Notes: generated from the sequence alone by a model not told the origin. 64,000 nucleotides of DNA from Leminorella grimontii ATCC 33999 = DSM 5078 (GCF_000439085.1 NZ_AUUA01000003.1:417489-481488), one strand, 5' to 3'; positions 9,292 through 19,400 are shown, counted from the first letter of the stretch. Translations and numbers: made by a program.

Positions 9292-9951
9292 ATGGATCTG
9301 GCAACGTTCAGGAAAAACGTCGAAGAAGACGAGAGCTGGGCTCCCGGCTGGGATGAAATCGATCTGGGTTTTTCGCAAATCTATGGCGAACAAAACCCCG
9401 ACCACTACGGTACGGAAATGACCAGCAGAGCCACGTTCGGCGGTGACCAGTACCTTGACGGCTACAGCCTGTTCGCTTCCCCCAAAGGCTACAGACACAT
9501 CGTCACTTACGGCATGTCTCAGTTGTACGCCGACGAAGAAGCGCTGGGCGGCGAGTTCAGCAAGTGGGGCTATGAAATGACTATCAAGCTCCCCGCTAAA
9601 GAGGCGCGAGAGTGCGAATGGGCGCTCAACATGCTTTCCAACCTTGCCCGCTATACTTTTACATCAAAGCGCTATTTTGAGCCTTATCAGTATATCGGTG
9701 GCAGCGGAGAGTCTATCCACATCGGCGAACCGTCGAAGATAACCGCCCTGCTTGTCGTGCCGGATACGGAGATCGCGCCTAGAGACTCGCTTTACGGTCG
9801 TTTGGAATTCCTTCAGCTCGTCGGCATTACCGAAGAGGAGTTTCAGCAAGTGAAAGAGACGCCGGAGAAGGTCCATCAGCTCATTGAGAGCATGAAGCAG
9901 GACAATCCCGACCTCATTACAGACATGGGCAGAACGAAGAATTACCTTTAA
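9292..9951 (+). CDS. Suppressor-of-fused (SUFU) domain protein
   Basis: A 219-residue cytosolic protein with features of the bacterial SUFU family: FGGDQYLDGYSLFASPKGYRHIVTYGMS near the N-terminus, GYEMTIKLP in the middle, and a C-terminal region with FLQLVGITEEEFQ and the NPDLITD..R pattern. Bacterial SUFU proteins are often found as immunity proteins for polymorphic toxins, but no toxin gene is seen next to this one. It stands alone between queF and ppnN, which are close neighbours in E. coli, so it is an insertion into a conserved block. An AAGGAGAAAG site precedes the ATG. Confidence 0.78.
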   Translation: MDLATFRKNVEEDESWAPGWDEIDLGFSQIYGEQNPDHYGTEMTSRATFGGDQYLDGYSLFASPKGYRHIVTYGMSQLYADEEALGGEFSKWGYEMTIKLPAKEARECEWALNMLSNLARYTFTSKRYFEPYQYIGGSGESIHIGEPSKITALLVVPDTEIAPRDSLYGRLEFLQLVGITEEEFQQVKETPEKVHQLIESMKQDNPDLITDMGRTKNYL

Positions 9952-10040
9952 GCTGCCGATGACACAATCAAGTCACGATTTGCATTACGAATCAGGCTTC
10001 TGTCCTTGAATGAAGCCGCAGAAACGTTAAGGAAACAAGT

Positions 10041-11408
10041 TTGATTACGCACATTAGCCCCCCTTTAGGTTCTATGGACCTGCTGTCGCAAATTGAAGTC
10101 GATACGCTGAAGAAAACCGCCAGCAGCAACCTGTACCACCTGTTTCGCAACTGCGCGCTGGCCGCGCTGAACGCGGGAAGCAAAACCGACAACAGCAAAG
10201 AGCTGCTTGACCGCTATAAGACGTTTGACATCAACATCCTGCGCCGGGAGCGCGGCATCAAGCTTGAGCTTATCAACCCGCCGGAGGACGCCTTTGTCGA
10301 CGGGCGGCTAATCCATTCAATACAGTCCAACCTGTTCGCCGTACTGCGCGACATCCTGTTTGTCCACGGGCAAATAACCCAAGCCTACAGGCATCATCGT
10401 CTGGATCCTGAAAGCAGCGTCCACCTGACCAACCTGGTGTTCGCCATCCTGCGCAACGCGCGGTCGCTCCACGTAGGTGAAGAACCTAATATGGTCGTCT
10501 GCTGGGGCGGCCACTCCATTAACGAAACCGAGTATCTCTACGCGCGCAAGGTAGGTAACCAGCTCGGGCTGCGTAAAATGAACATCTGCACCGGCTGCGG
10601 GCCGGGCGCGATGGAAGCGCCGATGAAGGGCGCCGCCGTCGGCCACGCGCAGCAAGGGTACAAAGAAAGCCGCTTTATCGGCATGACGGAGCCGTCTATC
10701 ATCGCCGCAGAGCCGCCCAATCCGCTGGTTAATGAACTTATCATTATGCCGGATATCGAAAAGCGCCTTGAGGCCTTCGTACGCATCGCCCACGGCATCG
10801 TCATTTTCCCCGGCGGCGTGGGTACGGCGGAAGAGCTGCTCTATCTGCTCGGCATTCTGATGAACCCGGAAAACAAAGATCAGGTTCTGCCGCTGGTGCT
10901 GACGGGGCCAAAGGAAAGCGCCGACTATTTCCACGTGCTGGACAACTTTATTCTCAATACGCTGGGCGAGCGAGCGCGCAACCACTACACCATCGTCATC
11001 GACGATCCGAAGGAAGTCGCCCGCATAATGAAACACGGCATGTCGGCGGTTAAAGAGTGCCGCAAGACTAACGGCGACGCTTACAGCTTCAACTGGTCGC
11101 TCAAAATCGCCCCTGACTTACAGCACCCGTTCGAGCCTACGCACGAAAATATGGCGGGCTTGAACCTGTATCCGAATCAGCCGCCGGAGCAGTTGGCCGC
11201 CGCGCTTCGCCGGGCGTTTTCCGGCATCGTCGCGGGCAACGTGAAGGACGTGGGCATTCAGGCTATTGAGCAGTACGGACGCTACAAGATCCACGGCGAT
11301 CCGCAGATGATGCGCCATATGGACACGCTGCTGCAGGGCTTCGTTGCCCAGCACCGCATGAAGCTACCGGGCTCTGCCTACACGCCCTGCTACGAAATCT
11401 GCACCTAA
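10041..11408 (+). CDS. ppnN: PpnN, pyrimidine/purine nucleotide 5'-monophosphate nucleosidase
   Basis: PpnN (formerly YgdH) hydrolyses nucleoside monophosphates to base and ribose 5-phosphate and is a (p)ppGpp target in E. coli. The 455-residue product aligns along its length with E. coli PpnN. It contains the LOG-family motifs [16 protein letters not shown] and [18 protein letters not shown]. The start is a TTG codon preceded by TAAGGAA, which matches the N-terminus MITHISP of the E. coli protein. A GC-rich inverted repeat (GCCGCCAGCG / CGCTGGCGGC, 11422-11446) lies just after the stop. Confidence 0.96.
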   Translation: MITHISPPLGSMDLLSQIEVDTLKKTASSNLYHLFRNCALAALNAGSKTDNSKELLDRYKTFDINILRRERGIKLELINPPEDAFVDGRLIHSIQSNLFAVLRDILFVHGQITQAYRHHRLDPESSVHLTNLVFAILRNARSLHVGEEPNMVVCWGGHSINETEYLYARKVGNQLGLRKMNICTGCGPGAMEAPMKGAAVGHAQQGYKESRFIGMTEPSIIAAEPPNPLVNELIIMPDIEKRLEAFVRIAHGIVIFPGGVGTAEELLYLLGILMNPENKDQVLPLVLTGPKESADYFHVLDNFILNTLGERARNHYTIVIDDPKEVARIMKHGMSAVKECRKTNGDAYSFNWSLKIAPDLQHPFEPTHENMAGLNLYPNQPPEQLAAALRRAFSGIVAGNVKDVGIQAIEQYGRYKIHGDPQMMRHMDTLLQGFVAQHRMKLPGSAYTPCYEICT

Positions 11409-11462
11409 GACTGTCGTTAATTGCCGCCAGCGCGCGTCGCTGGCGGCCAAAAGGAAAACGCC

Positions 11463-12245
11463 GTGCCCATTAACCTACTCATCGTTGACGCTTTAAACCT
11501 GATACGCCGCATTCACGCCGTTCAGGGCTCCCCCTGCGTCCCCGCCTGCGTTCGCGCTCTTGAACAGCTCATTCAACACGCAAACCCTACGCACGCGGTC
11601 GCCGTTTTCGACGATGAGGAAAGAAAGCAGAGCTGGCGGCACCGGCTTTATCCAAACTATAAGTCGGGCAGAGTCGCCATGCCGGAGTCGCTCAGTCAGG
11701 AATTAAAGCAAATTGAAGAAGCGTTTACTCAAAGCGGTGTAGCCTGTTGGCGTTCAGAAGGAGATGAGGCGGACGACGTCGTCGCTACGCTGGCCTATCG
11801 CATAAGCCAGCAGGGCCATCAGGTCACCATTGTGTCTACGGATAAGGGCTATTGCCAACTGCTGGCGCCGACGTTGCGCATACGCGACTACTTTCAAAAG
11901 CGCTGGCTGGACGTCCCCTTTATAGAACAGGAATTCGGCGTTATCCCCGCTCAGCTCGTGGATTTTTGGGGACTTACCGGCATCAGCAGCAGTAAAATTC
12001 CGGGCGTGATGGGCATCGGCCCTAAGGCCGCAGCGGCTATCCTCAATCAGTTCGGCACGCTTGAAGAAGCCTATCGACGGATAGAAGAGGTGCCGCAAAA
12101 GTGGCGAAACAAGCTGGTGGAACAAAAAGAGCAGGCGTTTCTCTGCCGAGAACTGGCCGCCCTAAAGCGGGACGTTCCGCTTCGGGGCAACCTGCAGGAT
12201 CTGCGCTTTAGCGGCGCTCGCGTTCGTCGCGACGGCCAGGAATAG
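11463..12245 (+). CDS. xni: Xni (ExoIX), flap endonuclease-like protein
   Basis: A 260-residue member of the 5'-3' exonuclease/flap endonuclease family, equivalent to E. coli Xni (251 residues). Metal-binding acidic residues are visible in [17 protein letters not shown] and [13 protein letters not shown], followed by the helix-hairpin-helix segment [17 protein letters not shown]. The GTG at 11463 is chosen as start because it has an AAAGGAAA site and matches the short E. coli N-terminus; an in-frame ATG at 11421 would fall in the preceding inverted repeat. The 3' end overlaps that of the convergent rlmM by 38 bp. Confidence 0.93.
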   Translation: MPINLLIVDALNLIRRIHAVQGSPCVPACVRALEQLIQHANPTHAVAVFDDEERKQSWRHRLYPNYKSGRVAMPESLSQELKQIEEAFTQSGVACWRSEGDEADDVVATLAYRISQQGHQVTIVSTDKGYCQLLAPTLRIRDYFQKRWLDVPFIEQEFGVIPAQLVDFWGLTGISSSKIPGVMGIGPKAAAAILNQFGTLEEAYRRIEEVPQKWRNKLVEQKEQAFLCRELAALKRDVPLRGNLQDLRFSGARVRRDGQE

Positions 12246-13320
12246 CGCTCCAAATTCGGCGAACGTGCACCGTCACCTCTTCCCTGTCGTGATAAAGCTG
12301 CTTGGCCTGAATTTGAGCATTAATGCCATTCTCCTTCAGGCGTTTGTCTATCTCCTCCAGACAGTGGCTCACTTCTTCATAGCGCTTTTTCATCGGCAGC
12401 TTCAGGTTGAAAATAGCCTCGCGACACCAGCCGTTAATCAGCCAGTCGGCCATCAGCATCGCAATCCGCCAAGGCTTCTCTACCATGTCGCACACCACCC
12501 AGTAGTTGGTCGTCGCATGCGTCGGCGTAAAGCGAAAGCCGTCTTCACGACGGTGGGTCACCTGCCCGGTATCCATCAGGCTTTGCGCCATCGTACCGTT
12601 ATCGACCGCTTCCACCATCATGCTGCGCTGCACCAGCTGATAGGTCCAGCCGCCCGGACATGCGCCCAGATCTACCGCGCGCATGCCGCTGGCCAAGCGC
12701 TCCTCCCACTCGTCTGCGGGGATAAATACGTGAAACGCCTCTTCCAGCTTAAGGGTTGAACGGCTGGGCGCGTCGGCCGGAAACCTCAGCCGGGGAATGC
12801 CCATAAAGAACGGAGAATTATTATTGCTGTAGGAATAGCCCACATAGCAGCAGCCGCTGGCGATAAAAAAGACGTGAACGACGGGGCGATGATGGTTCTC
12901 CCGATTCAACAGCACGCCGTCCGCCCGCATCCGCTGGCGCAGCGGTACCGTCAGCTTACGACAGAACTTGAGCAGCTCTTTGCCCTCGTTCGTATCGGGA
13001 GCCTCAACCCGAAGCTCGCCCGCTTTCTCTATCGCCCCCTGAATCATGCCAACAATGGGCGTCACACGGTCATCCACCGGCAGGTCTTTAAGCAGGTCGC
13101 CGACCACCAGCATTTGCCGGGCGAAAATCAGGGAGTTGAAGGGCAATTCTCGAATCAAACGCTCCGCATCATCATGCTGGTAGCATTCGAAAATGACATA
13201 GCCGCAGTTGTCCTTAACGCGGGGAAATCCATAAATTTCAAGGCGGGTTGCGCGCTCGACAATCTCAGCCGCGCACTCTTTTTCAAAACCGGGGCGGCAG
13301 TATAAAGCAACTTTATTCAC
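12208..13320 (-). CDS. rlmM: RlmM, 23S rRNA 2'-O-ribose C2498 methyltransferase
   Basis: Methylates the 2'-O of C2498 in 23S rRNA. The 370-residue protein (E. coli 366) has an N-terminal THUMP-like region and a Rossmann-type methyltransferase domain with the SAM-binding motif [13 protein letters not shown] at about residues 216-228 and a later [13 protein letters not shown] catalytic segment. The ATG overlaps the stop of ygdD by 4 bp (ATGA), so the two are translationally coupled. Confidence 0.96.
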   Translation of the reverse strand: MNKVALYCRPGFEKECAAEIVERATRLEIYGFPRVKDNCGYVIFECYQHDDAERLIRELPFNSLIFARQMLVVGDLLKDLPVDDRVTPIVGMIQGAIEKAGELRVEAPDTNEGKELLKFCRKLTVPLRQRMRADGVLLNRENHHRPVVHVFFIASGCCYVGYSYSNNNSPFFMGIPRLRFPADAPSRSTLKLEEAFHVFIPADEWEERLASGMRAVDLGACPGGWTYQLVQRSMMVEAVDNGTMAQSLMDTGQVTHRREDGFRFTPTHATTNYWVVCDMVEKPWRIAMLMADWLINGWCREAIFNLKLPMKKRYEEVSHCLEEIDKRLKENGINAQIQAKQLYHDREEVTVHVRRIWSAIPGRRDERERR

Positions 13321-13703
13321 GAGGCATCCCTCCTAAAACGGCAGGCGCCTACCAGCAGCAGCGCCCAGCCGATGAGAAAACAAAAACCGCCCAGCGGCGT
13401 CACGTAGGGCCAGATTTTTGTCGTGGTCAACGCCAGCCAATAGAGGCTACCGCTAAATAAAACGATGCCGAGCGCCATAAACGCCGCGCTGCGATAGAGC
13501 CATACGCACTCTTTTATCCCTTGCGCTATCCCCAAAGCTAAAATCGCCAGCGTGTGGATAGCCTGATATTCAAGGCCGGTCTTAAGCCAGGCCATCTGCT
13601 TGACGTCCAGGATCTTACTCAGGCCGTGTGCGCCAAACGCTCCCAGAGAAACAAAAATAAAACCGCTGACGGCGGCAAAAATCAGAATCCAGCGCCCTTT
13701 CAT
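13317..13703 (-). CDS. ygdD: YgdD, DUF423 inner membrane protein
   Basis: A 128-residue protein with four predicted membrane segments, matching E. coli YgdD (131 residues), including the conserved [22 protein letters not shown] and GSLYWLALT segments. The ATG at 13703 is preferred over an upstream in-frame ATG at 13760 because it gives the family length and starts directly at the first membrane segment. It is co-transcribed with rlmM. Confidence 0.9.
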   Translation of the reverse strand: MKGRWILIFAAVSGFIFVSLGAFGAHGLSKILDVKQMAWLKTGLEYQAIHTLAILALGIAQGIKECVWLYRSAAFMALGIVLFSGSLYWLALTTTKIWPYVTPLGGFCFLIGWALLLVGACRFRRDAS

Positions 13704-13799
13704 AAGCCTGTGCCCTTCTTGATAAAAAATTCGTGAGATTCTACCGATAAACGGCAGCATAAATCACCCTATTGCGCCAAATTTAGCAGGTTGGCAGGT

Positions 13800-14714
13800 T
13801 TATTCGGCGTAGCTTAGATGGACGCTTTTCTGCTCGTCGGCGGCTACCGCCAGGATCCACTCTCGAAAAGACGCGATCTTTCCCAAATCAACCTGGCTTT
13901 CATGGCATACCAAATAAAACGCGTTCTTACTGGCCAGCACCTGATTAAACGGGCAAACCAAGCGACCGGATTCAATTTCCGCCTGCGCCAGCATGTTGTT
14001 GACCAGCGCAACGCCCTGCCCGTGCACGGCGGCCTGCACCACCATCGCCGTATGGCTGAAAATCGGCCCTTGCTGAACATTGATGTTTGATATGCCAAGC
14101 TGGCGAATATAAGCCTGCCAGTCGCGCCTTGAGGCGTCGTGCAGCAGCGTATGGTGAACCAGCATATCGGGCGACGTCAGCCGGTTTTCTCCCATCATCA
14201 GCGAAGGCGCGCAAACCGGGATAAGGTATTCCGCATACAGCGGCTCAACGTGCAGGCCGCTCCAGTTCCCTCGGCCGTAAAAAATGGCGACGTCCACATC
14301 GTCAGACATTTTCCACTCGTCGCGATCGACGGCCTGAACCCGCACGTCGATCCCCGGATAGCGGCTGTGAAAACCGTTCAGGCGGGGCACCAGCCACTGA
14401 ATGGCGAAGCTGGTCGGCAGGCTCACTGTCAACGCGCCTTTCGCGCTGCGCGCCTGCAGTTTTCGGGTCGCGTCGTTTAGCGCCGCAAAAATTTCTTTTA
14501 TATCTAAATAGTAACTTTGCCCGGCTTCCGTCAGCAAAAGCGAGCGGTTGCGGCGGCGAAAAAGTTTCAGTCCGAGAAAGTCTTCCAGCGACTTTATTTG
14601 GTGGCTAACCGCGGCCTGAGTAACAAAGAGCTCCTCTGCAGCCTTAGTAAAGCTTAGGTTTCTTGCCGCAGAGTCGAACACGCGCAGCGCGTTAAGAGGT
14701 GGTAATCGTTTCAT
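13800..14714 (-). CDS. gcvA: GcvA, LysR-type regulator of the glycine cleavage system
   Basis: A 304-residue LysR-family regulator that controls gcvTHP and the sRNA gcvB. The N-terminal winged helix shows LPPLNALRVFDSAARNLSF followed by the recognition region AAEELFVTQAAVSHQIKSLE; the remainder is the periplasmic-binding-like effector domain. The start at 14714 (MKRLPPLNALR) gives the E. coli length; the frame continues to 14768 without support. It is divergent from gcvB, 140 bp away, as in E. coli. Confidence 0.96.
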   Translation of the reverse strand: MKRLPPLNALRVFDSAARNLSFTKAAEELFVTQAAVSHQIKSLEDFLGLKLFRRRNRSLLLTEAGQSYYLDIKEIFAALNDATRKLQARSAKGALTVSLPTSFAIQWLVPRLNGFHSRYPGIDVRVQAVDRDEWKMSDDVDVAIFYGRGNWSGLHVEPLYAEYLIPVCAPSLMMGENRLTSPDMLVHHTLLHDASRRDWQAYIRQLGISNINVQQGPIFSHTAMVVQAAVHGQGVALVNNMLAQAEIESGRLVCPFNQVLASKNAFYLVCHESQVDLGKIASFREWILAVAADEQKSVHLSYAE

Positions 14715-14819
14715 AGTATCAGCGTTGTTTTTCGCCCCCGATCCGCGCAATCGGAAGAGGGGCTTCACCCGGCGGTATATACATTAGTTTTTCTAATGCG
14801 ATGCATTATAAATTGTCCG

Positions 14820-14848
14820 TTGTAGATGCGCCAGCAAATACCTATAGT
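14820..14848 (+). promoter_or_regulatory. gcvB promoter
   Basis: TTGTAG (14820-14825) and TATAGT (14843-14848) are separated by 17 bp and end 7 bp before the conserved first base of GcvB. GcvA is known to activate this promoter in E. coli; I did not identify its binding sites with confidence. Confidence 0.7.
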
Positions 14849-14854
14849 GTGCCC

Positions 14855-15059
14855 ACTTCCTGAGCCGGAACGAAAGTGCGTTTTTAAGCGAAAGCGCATT
14901 TTGGCTTTGTGGTTGTGATGTTGTGTTTGCTAATTTGCCTGGCGAGTGTCGGGCGCGGTCGTTAGCTTCCTATCTCATAGGATTAACGATTATTTCTGAA
15001 CATTTACCCTATTTGTCACATAGTGTTTATGTAGCACCGCCAAGGCGGTGCTTTTTTTT
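14855..15059 (+). ncRNA. gcvB: GcvB small regulatory RNA
   Basis: An Hfq-dependent sRNA that represses many amino acid and peptide transporter mRNAs. The 5' end ACTTCCTGAGCCGGAACG is identical to E. coli GcvB. The GU-rich R1 seed (TTGTGGTTGTGATGTTGTG), the second conserved block around ACATTTACCCTATTTGTC, and the terminator GCACCGCCaaGGCGGTGC followed by eight T are all present. The length of 205 nt equals that of E. coli. The middle section is diverged. Confidence 0.95.
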
Positions 15060-15110
15060 GCCTTTTTATCCAAACGCCCTACGCCGCGATGGCGCAAGGC
15101 GTGAAGCGGA

Positions 15111-15335
15111 TCAGTACGGCTTTTTCACGTACTCTTTGACTTCGCTTTGGGGAACCTGCTTTTCGCCGTCGAATCGAGTTTCGTAAGTTACCATCCCCGT
15201 GCTTTCGTCTAAAGAAGGCTTGCCGACGGTGATCACTTTAGTGCCGTCCTGCATCGTCAGCTCATAGTGGCTGGAACAACCGGCAACGCCCAACAGCATC
15301 AACAGGGCGGCGCAGGAAAAAACAAAACGCTTCAT
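15111..15335 (-). CDS. ygdI: YgdI/YgdR-family small lipoprotein
   Basis: A 74-residue lipoprotein with a type II signal peptide ending in LLGVAGC (Cys20). The mature part has the typical YgdI pattern YELTMQDGTKVITVGKPSLDESTGMVTYE, with a C-terminal KEYVKKPY. Function is unknown. The start at 15335 puts the ATG at the signal peptide; upstream residues in the frame are not credible. It lies downstream of gcvB on the opposite strand, as ygdI does in E. coli. The 256 bp to csdA contain no gene I can support. Confidence 0.88.
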   Translation of the reverse strand: MKRFVFSCAALLMLLGVAGCSSHYELTMQDGTKVITVGKPSLDESTGMVTYETRFDGEKQVPQSEVKEYVKKPY

Positions 15336-15591
15336 AAACTCTTCCTTTCGGTTAAACGGGTCGTAGGCCGCTAGGGCCAACTGTCTTCTTAATTATATAC
15401 GCGGTATATCTTTTTTGTCCGAGCCTCATCATTGTACACGCAGGCAAGACACTGCCTAACTATCTTCTGAAAAACGCCCAACTGCAAACAAATTAGGTAG
15501 CAATGTGTGCTGCGCTCTTCCCCTTCACAGAGTACAATTCCCTCACTTTCACTTATTACGTTCTGGCCTGCGGGCATTATAGATAGACGCC

Positions 15592-16794
15592 ATGACACCG
15601 TTTGACCCCGTACAGTTTCGCCAACAGTTTCCCGCACTGAGGGAAAACACCTGCTATCTCGACAGCGCGGCGACGGCTCTTAAGCCCGACGCCGTTATCA
15701 ACGCGCAGGACGACTACTATCGCCACAACGGCGCAACGGTGCATCGAAGCGCCCACCCTGCCGCACGTAGAGCGACAGCGCTGTATGAAGAGGCCCGCGC
15801 CCGCATGGCGGCGTTTATCGGTTCTACAAAGGCAGAGAGCATCGTTTGGACAAAGGGCGCCACCGAATCCATCAACCTGGTAGCTCAAGGCTATGCGCGT
15901 CCTCGCCTTGGCGCCGGTGATGAAATCATCGTTACCGAGGCTGAACACCACGCTAACCTGATCCCGTGGCTAATGGTCGCGTCCCAAACCGGCGCTCGAG
16001 TGGTAAAACTGCCGCTGGACGAACGCTATCAGCCCGATCTTACGCGCCTGCCTGAACTGTTAAACCAACGCACTCGCATTTTGGCCATCAGCCAGATGTC
16101 CAACGTGACCGGCGGCTGTCCCGATTTGAAAAGGGCTATCTCTCTGGCCCACGCCAACAGTACCGTAGTGGTGGTTGACGGCGCACAGGGCGTTGTGCAC
16201 GAGCGGCCCGACGTACATTCTCTGGGCATCGACTTCTACGCGTTCTCCGCCCACAAGCTCTACGGCCCTACCGGCATCGGCGTATTGTATGGCAAAGAAG
16301 CGCTGCTGGCGGAGATGGATCCTTGGCAGGGCGGCGGGAAAATGCTGAGCCACGCCGACTTCAGCGGATTTATTCCTCAGGGCATTCCCGAAAGGTTTGA
16401 AGCCGGGACGCCTAACGTCGCCGGCGTTATCGGCACCGGCGCCGCGCTGGCCTGGCTTGCTGAGCAGAATATGGCAGAGGCCGAGCGCTATGCCGGCTCG
16501 CTTGCTCAATCGGCTTTTGCAAAACTGGCTTCTATTCCCGGCTTTATTAGCTACAGCGTGCCGGGCAGCAGCCTGCTGTCATTCAATATTGCAGGCTTCC
16601 ACCATGCCGATTTGGCTACACTGTTGTCGGAACAGGGCGTCGCGGTGCGCGCCGGGCAGCACTGCGCGCAGCCGCTTTTGGACGCCATCGGCGTGAACGG
16701 TGCGGTTCGCGCGTCGTTCGCCCCCTATAACAGCCCTCAAGACGTAGAGCGCCTTTATCAGGCTCTGCGCTATGCGATTGAAATTTTGGAGTAA
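15592..16794 (+). CDS. csdA: CsdA, cysteine desulfurase
   Basis: PLP-dependent cysteine desulfurase of the SufS-like group II that passes sulfur to CsdE and, in E. coli, onward to TcdA. The protein has 400 residues (E. coli 401). The PLP lysine is Lys222 in SAHKLYGPTG and the persulfide cysteine is Cys358 in RAGQHCAQP, both at the E. coli positions. csdE starts 3 bp after the stop, forming the csdA-csdE operon. Confidence 0.97.
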   Translation: MTPFDPVQFRQQFPALRENTCYLDSAATALKPDAVINAQDDYYRHNGATVHRSAHPAARRATALYEEARARMAAFIGSTKAESIVWTKGATESINLVAQGYARPRLGAGDEIIVTEAEHHANLIPWLMVASQTGARVVKLPLDERYQPDLTRLPELLNQRTRILAISQMSNVTGGCPDLKRAISLAHANSTVVVVDGAQGVVHERPDVHSLGIDFYAFSAHKLYGPTGIGVLYGKEALLAEMDPWQGGGKMLSHADFSGFIPQGIPERFEAGTPNVAGVIGTGAALAWLAEQNMAEAERYAGSLAQSAFAKLASIPGFISYSVPGSSLLSFNIAGFHHADLATLLSEQGVAVRAGQHCAQPLLDAIGVNGAVRASFAPYNSPQDVERLYQALRYAIEILE

Positions 16795-16797
16795 GTC

Positions 16798-17232
16798 ATG
16801 CCGTCATCACACCCGTTCGGTAGCGAAATCGACGCCGAGGCGCTGCGCGCGCTGTTTGACGCCTGCTCGTCGTGGGAAGAGCGCTACCGTCAGCTTATCC
16901 TGTTAGCCAAAAAGCTGCCGCCGCTGCCCGAATCGCTAAAGCAGCAGCATCTTGAACTTAAGGGCTGTGAAAACAGGGTTTGGCTGGGCCATCGGCTCAA
17001 TGAAAACGGCATGCTGCACTTCTATGGCGACAGCGACGGGCGCATCGTGAAGGGCATTCTGGCCGTTTTACTTGTACAGATAGAGGGAAAGACGCCGCGG
17101 CAAATTCTGGCGCTGGACCTGATGCGACTGTTTCACGAGCTTGGATTATATGGCCAACTCAGCGCATCGCGTTCACAGGGGCTGGACGCGCTGGTTGGCG
17201 CCATTAAGAACGCGGCGCAGAGCTACGTTTAG
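16798..17232 (+). CDS. csdE: CsdE, sulfur acceptor protein for CsdA
   Basis: A 144-residue SufE-family protein that accepts a persulfide from CsdA on a conserved cysteine, here Cys57 in LKGCENRVWLG (Cys61 in E. coli). It follows csdA closely on the same strand and ends 8 bp from the convergent tcdA. Confidence 0.95.
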   Translation: MPSSHPFGSEIDAEALRALFDACSSWEERYRQLILLAKKLPPLPESLKQQHLELKGCENRVWLGHRLNENGMLHFYGDSDGRIVKGILAVLLVQIEGKTPRQILALDLMRLFHELGLYGQLSASRSQGLDALVGAIKNAAQSYV

Positions 17233-17240
17233 CCGTAATT

Positions 17241-18050
17241 TTAGCCTTTTAACCGCTCTGCTTTTGCCATCATCTTCTTTAACGCATGAGAAACGGCGAT
17301 AAAGCCAAACGACGCCGTCACCATAGTCACTGCGCCAAAGCCGGAAGCGCAGTCCATACGCTTGGGCCCTTCGGCACTGGATTTAGCGGCGCAAACGCTG
17401 CCGTCCGCCTGCGGGTAGACCAGCTGTTCGGTTGAAAACACGCAGTCAATGCCGAGCTTCCCCTTGCCGTTTTTCACTACGCCAAAGTCGCTCTTAAGGC
17501 GCTCGCGCAGCTTGGCCGCCAGCGGATCCTGAATCGTCTTGGCCAAATCGGCCACCTGGATTTGCGTCGGATCGATTTGCCCGCCCGCGCCGCCGGTCGT
17601 CACCACGGGGATCTTATAGCGCCGGCAGTAAGACAGCAGCGCCGCCTTGGGGCGCACGCTGTCGATGGCGTCAATCACGTAGTCATAGCCAGCACCCAGG
17701 TGCTCCGCAACGTTATCGACGGTAATGAAATCATCAATATAGGCTACTTTGCATTCCGGATTGATCTGACGGATCCGCTCGGCCATCACTTCCCCTTTCG
17801 GCTGACCGACCGTCGCGCTCATCGCGTGGATCTGCCGGTTGACGTTCGTTACGCACACGTCGTCCATATCAATCAGCGTAATTTGGCCAATACCGCTTCG
17901 CGCCAGCGCTTCAGCAGCCCAGGAACCTACGCCCCCGATGCCTATCACACACACGTGAGCACGAGAGAAAAGCGCCAGCGCGCTCTCGCCGTACAGGCGA
18001 GCAATTCCGCTAAAGCGTTGAAAATAGGCGTCGGAATAGGCGGTGGACAT
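17241..18050 (-). CDS. tcdA: TcdA, tRNA threonylcarbamoyladenosine dehydratase
   Basis: An E1-like ATP-dependent enzyme that cyclises t6A37 in tRNA to ct6A. The 269-residue product shows the nucleotide-binding motif GIGGVGSWAAEALARSGIG, the IDMDDVCVTNVNRQ segment and GGAGGQIDPTQIQ, all as in E. coli TcdA (268 residues). The start at 18050 has an ACGAGG site 6 bases upstream; two alternative starts lie 15 and 24 bases further up. Its position beside csdAE fits the known sulfur-relay partnership. Confidence 0.95.
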   Translation of the reverse strand: MSTAYSDAYFQRFSGIARLYGESALALFSRAHVCVIGIGGVGSWAAEALARSGIGQITLIDMDDVCVTNVNRQIHAMSATVGQPKGEVMAERIRQINPECKVAYIDDFITVDNVAEHLGAGYDYVIDAIDSVRPKAALLSYCRRYKIPVVTTGGAGGQIDPTQIQVADLAKTIQDPLAAKLRERLKSDFGVVKNGKGKLGIDCVFSTEQLVYPQADGSVCAAKSSAEGPKRMDCASGFGAVTMVTASFGFIAVSHALKKMMAKAERLKG

Positions 18051-18079
18051 AGCAACCTCGTTCATCGATAGCAAAACCG

Positions 18080-19198
18080 TTATTTATCCGCCGGTGAGAC
18101 TAATGCGCCCGCGTCCTTCGGCGAACTCAGCACCCATACCCGACCGTAGTGGTTATAGAATCCAGCCCAGTGCCCGGCCTCATCGCCAATGCCCTGATAA
18201 ATATCGAAGTGGTGGCCTTTAATCGCACCGCCGACGTCCAGCGCCACCATCAGACGCATTTCATATTGCCCGGTAAACTTGCCCTGATTGTCCAACAGGG
18301 GAACTTCGGCCAGGATCGTACTTCCCGCGGGGACTAGCGTCTTGTCCGACGCAACCGAGGCCTTGGCTATCAGCGGCACGGCGCTGGCGCCCTTCACCGG
18401 CGCGGAGTGTCTTGGCTTAAAGAAAACGAAGGAAGGGTTCTGTTCTAACAGTTCGCGCACTTGCGCTTCGCTGTGCTGCTCCGTCCAGCGTTTGATGGCC
18501 TGCATCGACATCTCTTCGCGAGGCACTTCGTTTCGGTCGATAAGCACCTTGCCTATGCTGTGGTAGGCGCGGCCGTTTTTACCCGCATAGGCGAAAAACA
18601 CCAGCGGCGTGCCGTCGCCAAAGTCGACGTAGGCGCTGCCCTGAACTTCCATCATAAAGTTATCGACAAGGGAATTGCTGTAGGCCAGCTCAAGGCCCAG
18701 CCCGTCCAGCGCGCCGTTATAGATGGCCTTGCGATCGGGCAGGCGGCGCATCTTCTTGCTCTTTTTCGGCATGGCGTAAAGCGGATATTTAAACTCGCCC
18801 TGCTTGGTGCGCCGCGCGTGAATAACCGGCGTGTAATAGCCGGTGAACTGGACGTTGCCGTAGTTATCGACGCCCTCCATCTGATAGGCGTCGAGGCTGA
18901 ACTGGGCCAGCTGCTGCCCCTCTGCGCCGGCCACCATCCACTGGAAAATAGCTTGATAGGTATCGCGATTTCGTTCATACAGCGAAGGGGAAGACTGGCT
19001 TATTTCATAAACCTGCTGGGCAAAATCTTTGCCGTTGACCGGCTTGTTCTTGGCGTTAGGGTTATTCACCAGCTCAAAAGGGTGCGTTAACTTTCCGTCT
19101 TTGTACTGCTGCCCTCTGTCGGTTGGCCGAGACTCACAGCCCGCCAGCAGGGCAATAATTACGCCACCAAGGAGATACTTAACCCAACGTCCATTCAT
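18080..19198 (-). CDS. mltA: MltA, membrane-bound lytic murein transglycosylase A
   Basis: An outer-membrane lipoprotein that cleaves peptidoglycan strands to 1,6-anhydromuramyl products. The 372-residue precursor has a lipobox LLAGC with the acylated Cys at residue 21. The MltA core follows (QFTGYYTPVIHARR, then the AYVDFGDGTPLVFFAYAGKNGRAYHSIG segment), and the 3D domain contains MVALDVGGAIKGHHFDIYQG, which carries the catalytic aspartate region. The ATG at 19198 has an AAGGTGAG site 8 bases upstream and is preferred over the GTG 21 bases earlier. Confidence 0.95.
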   Translation of the reverse strand: MNGRWVKYLLGGVIIALLAGCESRPTDRGQQYKDGKLTHPFELVNNPNAKNKPVNGKDFAQQVYEISQSSPSLYERNRDTYQAIFQWMVAGAEGQQLAQFSLDAYQMEGVDNYGNVQFTGYYTPVIHARRTKQGEFKYPLYAMPKKSKKMRRLPDRKAIYNGALDGLGLELAYSNSLVDNFMMEVQGSAYVDFGDGTPLVFFAYAGKNGRAYHSIGKVLIDRNEVPREEMSMQAIKRWTEQHSEAQVRELLEQNPSFVFFKPRHSAPVKGASAVPLIAKASVASDKTLVPAGSTILAEVPLLDNQGKFTGQYEMRLMVALDVGGAIKGHHFDIYQGIGDEAGHWAGFYNHYGRVWVLSSPKDAGALVSPADK

Positions 19199-19372
19199 TT
19201 TACCGCTCACCTTATTCACCGCCGAATCGGCGATTCAAACCGCTATAAAGCGCACAGTATAAAGGAAGCGCGGGATAAAATCAGCGCCGGAGCGCGCGCG
19301 GTAAAAAATGGCGAAAAGTTAATCGTTAGTAAAAAATAAATGCCCTTTTCTGCTACGAGAAAGAAAAATAAC

Positions 19373-19400
19373 TTGCAACCTGAGTCACAGAGAGTATTAT
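19373..19400 (+). promoter_or_regulatory. Promoter of the initiator tRNA genes
   Basis: TTGCAA (19373-19378) and TATTAT (19395-19400) with a 16-bp spacer lie just before the first tRNA. A GC-rich GCGCC stretch follows the -10, as in stringently controlled stable-RNA promoters. Confidence 0.65.

Noticed and set aside
10317..11036. A 239-residue frame opposite ppnN
   Set aside because: It lies fully antisense to a well-conserved gene in GC-rich sequence, with no family features or ribosome-binding site.
15389..15637. An 82-residue frame between ygdI and csdA
   Set aside because: Overlaps the start of csdA on the other strand, has no ribosome-binding site and no recognisable features.
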